DNA from: CAYOEZ01 sp964402955
Lineage (GTDB): Bacteria; Chloroflexota; DTOL01; DAOUCN01
DNA length: 18,442 nt
Assembly (NCBI GenBank): GCA_964402955.1
Contig: CAYOEZ010000078.1
Location: 1-18,442 of the forward strand
Direction of reading: 5' to 3'
How positions within the stretch are numbered: position 1 is the first letter of the stretch; each line of letters opens with the position of its first letter. The position numbers were made by a program, and so were the translations under genes. The notes beneath the pieces were generated by a model. The model was given only the letters and a program-made list of their open reading frames with translations. It was not told the DNA's origin and ran no database searches. Below are positions 13,401 to 18,442 of this stretch, one piece after another.

Positions 13401-16142
13401 ATGGAAAAAGACCTGACACCGGCGCGTCGCCAGTATCTTGCCTTCAAGAAAAAGTACCCCAACGCCATTCTATTCTTCCGCATGGGTGATTTCTACGAAA
13501 CGTTCGATGATGATGCGCGCCTGATCTCTCGGGAGCTCGACATTGTCCTGACCGGTCGAGAGATGGGCAAGGCTGGCCGTGTGCCCCTGGCCGGCATCCC
13601 GCACCATGCAGCCGAGAACTATATCGCCCGCCTGATCAACAAGGGCTACAAGGTGGCCATCTGCGAACAGGTCGGCCCCGTACCCGCGACCGGCATCGTT
13701 GAGCGCGAAGTCATCCGCGTCGTGACGCCGGGAACTGTGGTAGAGCCCGGGCTTCTAAGCGACAGACGAAACAACTACCTAACGGCTGTCATTATCGAGG
13801 ACAACGGCGCTGGCCTGGCCTATGCGGACGTCAGCACCGGCGAGTTCGCAGCCACAGAGATGAATGGCAGCGACGTCATGCTCTCCGTCGCACAGGAGAT
13901 GGCGCGTCTGCAAGCGGCGGAATGCCTGGTTGTGGCTGCAAAGGACGGGCAGGCGGCGGATACTCCCATCCCTTCGTTGCCGTCGCTGACGACGCACTTC
14001 ACGCCCTATGAGTCGTGGCACTTCTCCTTCGACGTGGCGCAGCGGGCGCTGCTCGATCATTTCCAGGTGGCGACGCTGGACGGCTATGGCCTGCAAGGGC
14101 TGCCTCTGGCGCTGCGCGCGGCCGGCGCGCTCCTGCAATACGTCAGCGAGACGCAGAGCGCCGCCCTGGCGCAAATGACGCAGATCGCTGCCTATTCGAC
14201 AGCGTCGTTCATGGTGCTGGACGCTGCCACCCGACGCAACCTGGAGTTGACACAGAGCACGCGCAGCGGCAGCCTGAAAGGCTCGTTGTTGGGGGTACTT
14301 GACCTGACGCGCACGGCCATGGGCGGCCGTCTGTTGCGGCGCTGGATCGGCCAGCCCCTGGTCGATCTGCCGGGCTTGCTCGAGCGGCAAGCGGCGGTTG
14401 CTGCTCTCTACGCCGGCACGCAGATGCGGCTCTCGCTCCTGCCGCTGCTTGCCAAAGTCGGAGACCTGGAGCGCATGCTCTCGCGCATTGGCCAACACGT
14501 GGCCACGCCGCGCGATCTGGTTGGCCTGAAGAACAGCCTGGCCGTCGTGCCGGAGATCGTGAGAGCGAGCAGGGAGCAGGGTGCAGGGGGCAGGGAGCAG
14601 AGGGCCAGCGCAGATGAATTGTGGGAAGAGATGGAGACGGGGAGACGGGGGGAAGGGGAGACGCGGGGAAGGGGAGACGGGGAGACGCCCGTAGCCGGAG
14701 CCCGGAACCCTGACCCCGGAACCCTGACCCCTGATCCTTGTCTCGATGTGGTCTCCTTGATCGAGCAGGCGATTGTGGCGGAGCCGCCGGCAACGCTCAG
14801 CGACGGAGGGGTGATTCGACCAGGTTTTGCCGCCGAACTGGATGCGCTGCACGGGTCATCCAAGCACGCGCGCGAGTGGATTGCCGGGCTGGAACGCGTG
14901 GAGCGCGAGCGGACGGGCATCAAATCGCTCAAGGTGGGGTACAACAAAGTATTCGGCTACTACATCGAGATCTCAAACGCCAATATCGCCCAGGCGCCGC
15001 AGAGTTACATCCGCAAGCAAACACTGGTGGGCGCCGAGCGCTTCATCACACCCGATCTGAAAGAATACGAGTCGTTAGTGCTCAACGCCCAGGAACGCAT
15101 GGTCGAGTTGGAGACGGGCCTGTTTCGCCAGATATGCGACCAGATAGCGTCCCAGGGCGAGCGCATTCTCAAGACCGCGTCGGCTCTGGCACGCCTCGAT
15201 GTCTACTGCGCGCTGGCTGAGGCGGCCGTGCGCAACTCATACGTGCGCCCGACGCTCACCGCGGACGACACGATCAGCATCGTTGGCGGCCGTCATCCCG
15301 TCGTGGAGGCGCTCAGCGACGAAGCGTTTGTGCCCAACGATGTCAGCCTATGTAATAGGGACGCCCAGATCATTATTCTGACCGGTCCCAACATGGCTGG
15401 CAAGAGCACATACTTGCGCCAGGTTGCCCTGATTGTGCTGATGGCGCAAATTGGCAGCTTCGTGCCGGCGCGCCAGGCGACGATTGGCGTCGTCGATCGC
15501 ATTTTCACCCGCGTGGGAGCGCAGGACGACATTGCCACCGGCCAGAGCACCTTCATGGTCGAGATGGTCGAAACGGCGCTGATTCTCAACCACGCCACCT
15601 CACGCAGCCTGATTGTGCTGGACGAGATTGGCCGCGGGACGTCGACCTACGACGGGCTGGCAATTGCACGGGCGGTGGTCGAATACATCCACAACCACCC
15701 GCGTCTCGGCGCCAAGACGCTCTTTGCTACGCACTATCACGAGCTGACCGAGCTGGCCAAGAGCCTGCCGCGCGTCCGCAACTTCAATGTGGCGGTGGCA
15801 GAAGAGGGCGACAAGGTGATCTTTCTGCGCAAGATCATCGCCGGCGGCGCTGATCGTTCCTATGGCATCCACGTCGCGCAACTGGCCGGGCTGCCGCGCA
15901 CGGTGATTCACCGCGCTCAGGAAGTGCTGGAGGACCTGGAGAAGGACGAGCAGGGGCGCGGGCGCAAGGAGCGCATGCGCCAGCAGATGGCCTCGGCGCA
16001 ACTTGCGCTCTTTCCGGCGGAAGACGACCCGCTGCTCGATGAGCTGCGCTCACTGGCGATCGCCGAGATGTCGCCGCTGGAAGCGATCAACAAGCTGTAT
16101 GAGCTGCAGCAGAAGGCGGGAAAGAATCGGGGTGAGCGATGA
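13401..16142 (+). CDS. mutS: DNA mismatch repair protein MutS
   Basis: The 913-aa protein recognises mismatches and starts methyl-independent or nick-directed repair. The N-terminal mismatch-binding domain has GDFYE with the Phe31-Tyr32-Glu33 wedge motif. The core and lever domains follow. The ATPase domain has Walker A GPNMAGKST (662-670), Walker B LDEIGRGTS with Asp741-Glu742, and the THYHEL block. QLALF (867-871) is a typical beta-clamp binding motif, followed by the usual C-terminal ELRSLAIAEMSPLEAINKLYELQ tail. E. coli MutS has 853 residues; the excess is explained by an insertion at residues ~389-447 encoded by short G-rich repeats. The ATG follows GGGAG by 6 nt. The stop overlaps the restriction gene start (ATGA). 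No mutL is present here. Confidence 0.97.
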   Translation: MEKDLTPARRQYLAFKKKYPNAILFFRMGDFYETFDDDARLISRELDIVLTGREMGKAGRVPLAGIPHHAAENYIARLINKGYKVAICEQVGPVPATGIVEREVIRVVTPGTVVEPGLLSDRRNNYLTAVIIEDNGAGLAYADVSTGEFAATEMNGSDVMLSVAQEMARLQAAECLVVAAKDGQAADTPIPSLPSLTTHFTPYESWHFSFDVAQRALLDHFQVATLDGYGLQGLPLALRAAGALLQYVSETQSAALAQMTQIAAYSTASFMVLDAATRRNLELTQSTRSGSLKGSLLGVLDLTRTAMGGRLLRRWIGQPLVDLPGLLERQAAVAALYAGTQMRLSLLPLLAKVGDLERMLSRIGQHVATPRDLVGLKNSLAVVPEIVRASREQGAGGREQRASADELWEEMETGRRGEGETRGRGDGETPVAGARNPDPGTLTPDPCLDVVSLIEQAIVAEPPATLSDGGVIRPGFAAELDALHGSSKHAREWIAGLERVERERTGIKSLKVGYNKVFGYYIEISNANIAQAPQSYIRKQTLVGAERFITPDLKEYESLVLNAQERMVELETGLFRQICDQIASQGERILKTASALARLDVYCALAEAAVRNSYVRPTLTADDTISIVGGRHPVVEALSDEAFVPNDVSLCNRDAQIIILTGPNMAGKSTYLRQVALIVLMAQIGSFVPARQATIGVVDRIFTRVGAQDDIATGQSTFMVEMVETALILNHATSRSLIVLDEIGRGTSTYDGLAIARAVVEYIHNHPRLGAKTLFATHYHELTELAKSLPRVRNFNVAVAEEGDKVIFLRKIIAGGADRSYGIHVAQLAGLPRTVIHRAQEVLEDLEKDEQGRGRKERMRQQMASAQLALFPAEDDPLLDELRSLAIAEMSPLEAINKLYELQQKAGKNRGER
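14568..14741 (+). repeat. Low-complexity short-repeat insertion inside mutS
   Basis: About 174 bp made of several repeat families in a row: GGGAGCAG/GTGCAGG-like units (14570-14602), GGGGAGACG-like units (about 14635-14687), and a 13-bp CCGGAACCCTGAC unit occurring twice (about 14702-14728) plus a CCCTGA partial. The flanks are ordinary MutS coding sequence. The length keeps the frame open, encoding ~59 Gly/Arg/Glu/Pro-rich residues. The plus strand has many G-runs of 3-6 and should be able to form G-quadruplexes. Confidence 0.85.
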
Positions 16143-18250
16143 CAAACGAAGCAGATACCTGCCGGGACTATGTTGTTCCCAGGCTCGTACAGGCTGGCTG
16201 GGATGCTGATCCTCACTTCTTTGCCGAGCAGAAAACCTTCACTGATGGGCGCATCATTGCCAGCAGCAGCAAGGTGTACCGCAAGAAGCAGAAGCGCGCT
16301 GACTATCTCCTGAGCTATGCCCGCGACGTGACTGTGGCCGTCGTCGAGGCGAAGGCAGCGTACAAGTTACCCGCCCATGGTCTGCAACAGGCGAAGGAGT
16401 ATGCGGAGTTCCTTGGGCTGCGCTTTGCGTACGCCACCAATGGTCACGGCATCGTCGAGTATGACTTCGAGTTGGGCCAGGAACGCGAAGTGGACGCGTT
16501 TCCCAGCCCCGATGACCTGTGGGGGCGCTTGCGTGGGACGACGGCGCTGCATGACAAGGCCGTGGAAAAGGCGATCCTGACGCCGACATTCCACATTCCC
16601 GACAAGCCCCTGCGCTACTTCCAGGAGATCGCCGTCAACCGCGCCGTGCAGGCCATTGCCTACGGGCAGAAGCGGGTCCTGCTGACCATGGCCACGGGAA
16701 CCGGCAAAACGCTGGTCGCCTTCCAGACTTGCTGGAAACTGTGGAATGCGCGCTGGAACGCAACCGGCGAGTACCGCAAGCCCCGTATTCTCTATCTTGC
16801 TGATAGGGAAATCCTTGTAGATGACCCCAAGGATAAGATGTTTGCGCCCTTCGGCGACGCCCGCCACCGTATTGAGGGCGGCGTCGCCAGCAAGAGCCGG
16901 GAGATGTACTTCTCGACCTACCAGGCCATTGCCCGTGATGAGCGCCGGCCCGGCTTATACAGAGAATACACTCCCGATTTCTTCGATCTGATCATCGTGG
17001 ATGAGTGTCACCGCGGCAGCGCAAGCGACGAGAGCAACTGGCGCGAAATCCTGGACTACTTCACGGCAGCGTATCAACTCGGCATGACGGCGACGCCCCG
17101 ACGAGAGGACAACCGGGACACGTACGAGTACTTCGGCGATCCCGTCTACCAGTATAGCCTTCGGCAAGGTATTGACGATGGCTTCCTGGCGCCCTACCGT
17201 GTGCGGCGCATCTTGACGACGCTGGATGCTTCGGGCTACACACCGGGAGCGGGTGAACGCGACCGCAGCGGTAAACTGATTCCGGCGCGCACCTATGTGA
17301 CGCCGGACTTTGAGCGCACCCTGGTTGCAACGCAACGAACGCGGGCGATTGCCCGCCACTTGACGGATTTCCTGAAGAAAACCGACCGCTTTGCCAAGAC
17401 GATTGTCTTCTGTGTTGATCAGGAGCACGCCGACGCTATGCGCCACGAACTGACCAATCCCAACAGTGATATGATGCGCCAGAACCCGGACTACGTGTGC
17501 CGCATTACCGCCGACGAGGGAAAGATCGGACGCGGCCTCCTCAGCGAATTTCAGGAGGTGGAAGTAGACGCGGCATCGCCCGGCCCCGTGATCGTGACGA
17601 CGTCGCAGCTTCTATCCACCGGTATTGATATCCCCACCTGTAAGGTGATTGCCATTGCCCGCGTTGTCAACTCCATTGTGGAGTTCAAGCAGATCATCGG
17701 GCGCGGTACGCGCGTGCGCGACGACTACGACAAGCTGTACTTCTACATCCTGGACTACACCGGCAGCGCCAGCCTACACTTCGCCGACCCTGACTTTGAC
17801 GGCTGGCCCGCGCAGAGTATTGAGGAATCCATCGATGACCAGGGCAGGACACTGGGAGAGACGGAAGAGGCCACGCTCCTTCACAAGGATGAAGCCTACG
17901 CGATATATTTTGCCGAGCGCGGGACGTCGGATCGCACGGTGGCTTTGCGCCTGGCGCTCGAAACCGCGCGGCGCGGGTTCGCACAGAAGTGGGGCATAAC
18001 CACCAATCCACGGATTGAGGTTGTGGCGTGCCGACCACCGGAACGCGCGGGGTTACAGGCGGTAGACTACTTCTTGTGGGCATTACAGCGGTTCTACGAG
18101 CGGAAGGAGGATAGATACCTGGAGTACCTTTGGCCAGCATTCCGGGTTGTGCAGGACATGGATGACACCAGGCAGGCCGGATACGGAGTGTATTACACAC
18201 AAAGCAAGCCGCTCAGGCTGGCGGCTCTATTGGACAGACCGGGGATATAG
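16139..18250 (+). CDS. hsdR: Type I restriction HsdR-like nuclease-helicase with DUF3800-like C terminus (chimeric)
   Basis: The 703-aa protein overlaps the mutS stop (ATGA), with GGGGTGAG just upstream. Residues 1-~150 are an HsdR nuclease domain with Asp55 and Glu70-Ala-Lys72 as the PD-(D/E)xK core. The helicase follows: Walker A ATGTGKT (185-191), DECH box (288-291), GMTATP (315-320), STGIDIP, and motif VI QIIGRGTRVR (518-527). This is the EcoEI/EcoAI-type restriction subunit, which translocates DNA and cuts it together with HsdM and HsdS. After about residue 580 the expected long C-terminal HsdM/S-binding region is absent. Residues ~585-703 instead read like the end of a DUF3800 protein (IYFAERGTSDRT, GLQAVDYFLWALQRFYER, DMDDTR, YGVYYTQ). 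Full EcoEI-type HsdR proteins are usually ~780-900 aa. It may be a real fusion or an assembly join. Confidence 0.85.
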   Translation: MTNEADTCRDYVVPRLVQAGWDADPHFFAEQKTFTDGRIIASSSKVYRKKQKRADYLLSYARDVTVAVVEAKAAYKLPAHGLQQAKEYAEFLGLRFAYATNGHGIVEYDFELGQEREVDAFPSPDDLWGRLRGTTALHDKAVEKAILTPTFHIPDKPLRYFQEIAVNRAVQAIAYGQKRVLLTMATGTGKTLVAFQTCWKLWNARWNATGEYRKPRILYLADREILVDDPKDKMFAPFGDARHRIEGGVASKSREMYFSTYQAIARDERRPGLYREYTPDFFDLIIVDECHRGSASDESNWREILDYFTAAYQLGMTATPRREDNRDTYEYFGDPVYQYSLRQGIDDGFLAPYRVRRILTTLDASGYTPGAGERDRSGKLIPARTYVTPDFERTLVATQRTRAIARHLTDFLKKTDRFAKTIVFCVDQEHADAMRHELTNPNSDMMRQNPDYVCRITADEGKIGRGLLSEFQEVEVDAASPGPVIVTTSQLLSTGIDIPTCKVIAIARVVNSIVEFKQIIGRGTRVRDDYDKLYFYILDYTGSASLHFADPDFDGWPAQSIEESIDDQGRTLGETEEATLLHKDEAYAIYFAERGTSDRTVALRLALETARRGFAQKWGITTNPRIEVVACRPPERAGLQAVDYFLWALQRFYERKEDRYLEYLWPAFRVVQDMDDTRQAGYGVYYTQSKPLRLAALLDRPGI

Positions 18251-18360
18251 GATCGCCCTCCCCGCAGGTGAGCGCTCACACGGCATGGAGCCGACTTTTG
18301 TCCCCGGCCAAACATATCATAGCACACTCATGAACACTTGTCAAACGGAGATAACCGAGT
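18251..18360 (+). other. Intergenic region between hsdR-like gene and hsdS
   Basis: There is no coding sequence here. It contains a perfect 12-bp palindrome GTGAGCGCTCAC (18268-18279), which could be a regulator site, and TATCAT (18315-18320), which has no matching -35 at a normal distance. No convincing terminator was seen. Confidence 0.4.
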
Positions 18361-18442
18361 ATGACAACAACCTGGCCGCTTGTGCCATTGGGCAGAGTCT
18401 TGACGGAGCGCAAGGAGTTCATACGAATTGATGATCTTGCCA
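18361..18442 (+). CDS. hsdS: Type I restriction specificity subunit HsdS (3'-truncated by window end)
   Basis: ATG 18361 follows ACGGAG (18345-18350) at about 10 nt spacing. The visible 27 residues, starting MTTTWPLVPLGRVL and continuing TERKEFIRIDDLA, have the typical opening of HsdS proteins (WPLVPLGEVL, then KEFI.IDDL). HsdS chooses the DNA target through two recognition domains and holds two HsdM subunits. Its place after the HsdR-like gene supports a type I restriction-modification locus continuing to the right. The methyltransferase gene hsdM is not in the window. Confidence 0.8.
   Translation, partial: MTTTWPLVPLGRVLTERKEFIRIDDLA

Noticed and set aside
13779..14852. 357-residue minus-strand open frame inside mutS
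   Set aside because: Antisense shadow of a conserved gene; no recognisable motif.
1..18442. tRNA, rRNA, riboswitch or transposase genes
   Set aside because: No cloverleaf, ribosomal segment, riboswitch core or transposase motif was recognised by eye on either strand; a dedicated scan could still find a small RNA.

Overview
The window looks like a high-GC contig from a Chloroflexota bacterium, probably an Anaerolineae/Caldilineae-type lineage. The basis is the long Thr/Pro linkers in several exported proteins, the cohesin-plus-beta-propeller surface proteins, and short C-terminal motifs of the form LPIIVR that I associate with this phylum. This is recognition from memory; no search was run. 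A run of 10 Ns at 2122-2131 shows it is a draft or metagenome-derived assembly.

Layout. (1) 1-4941: three exported proteins on the plus strand. Gene A (left-truncated) is a Thr/Pro linker plus beta-propeller, gene B is a cohesin-like protein interrupted by the N gap, and gene C combines cohesin, Thr/Pro linker and propeller. A perfect 20-bp hairpin closes this block. (2) 4999-7610: a strong promoter (TTGACA-17-TACAAT) drives a DUF3048 lipoprotein gene, folP and folK, with stop/start overlaps between all three. (3) 7621-11020: accessory genes. mazEF module 1 is followed by a truncated 5' copy of a HAD hydrolase gene, mazEF module 2, the intact HAD gene, a DUF1801 protein and a class I methyltransferase. 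(4) 11043-11082: a perfect 19-bp hairpin between convergent units, then a minus-strand pair: a 484-aa coiled-coil protein with 35-residue repeats (13309 to 11855) and a membrane-anchored Thr/Pro-linker protein (11865 to 11140). (5) 13310-13400: a compact divergent promoter region. (6) 13401-18442: mutS, then an HsdR-like restriction helicase-nuclease gene that starts inside the mutS stop codon, then the first 27 codons of hsdS at the right edge.

The most interesting points are these. mazEF module 2 sits between two 131-bp copies of the 5' end of the HAD gene, which differ at six sites, all synonymous. This suggests a cassette that enters a gene and regenerates its 5' end, or recombination between strains. 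The HsdR protein keeps nuclease and helicase motifs, but its C-terminal ~119 residues look like the C-terminal half of a DUF3800 protein, so it appears to be a chimera. MutS carries a ~59-residue in-frame insertion made of G-rich short tandem repeats.

How the genes work together: the folate genes form one translationally coupled operon. The two mazEF pairs and the type I restriction genes are defence/stability functions. The mutS-hsdR overlap puts a restriction subunit under the mutS promoter. The coiled-coil and membrane-anchored proteins are encoded as an overlapping pair and probably act together at the cell envelope.
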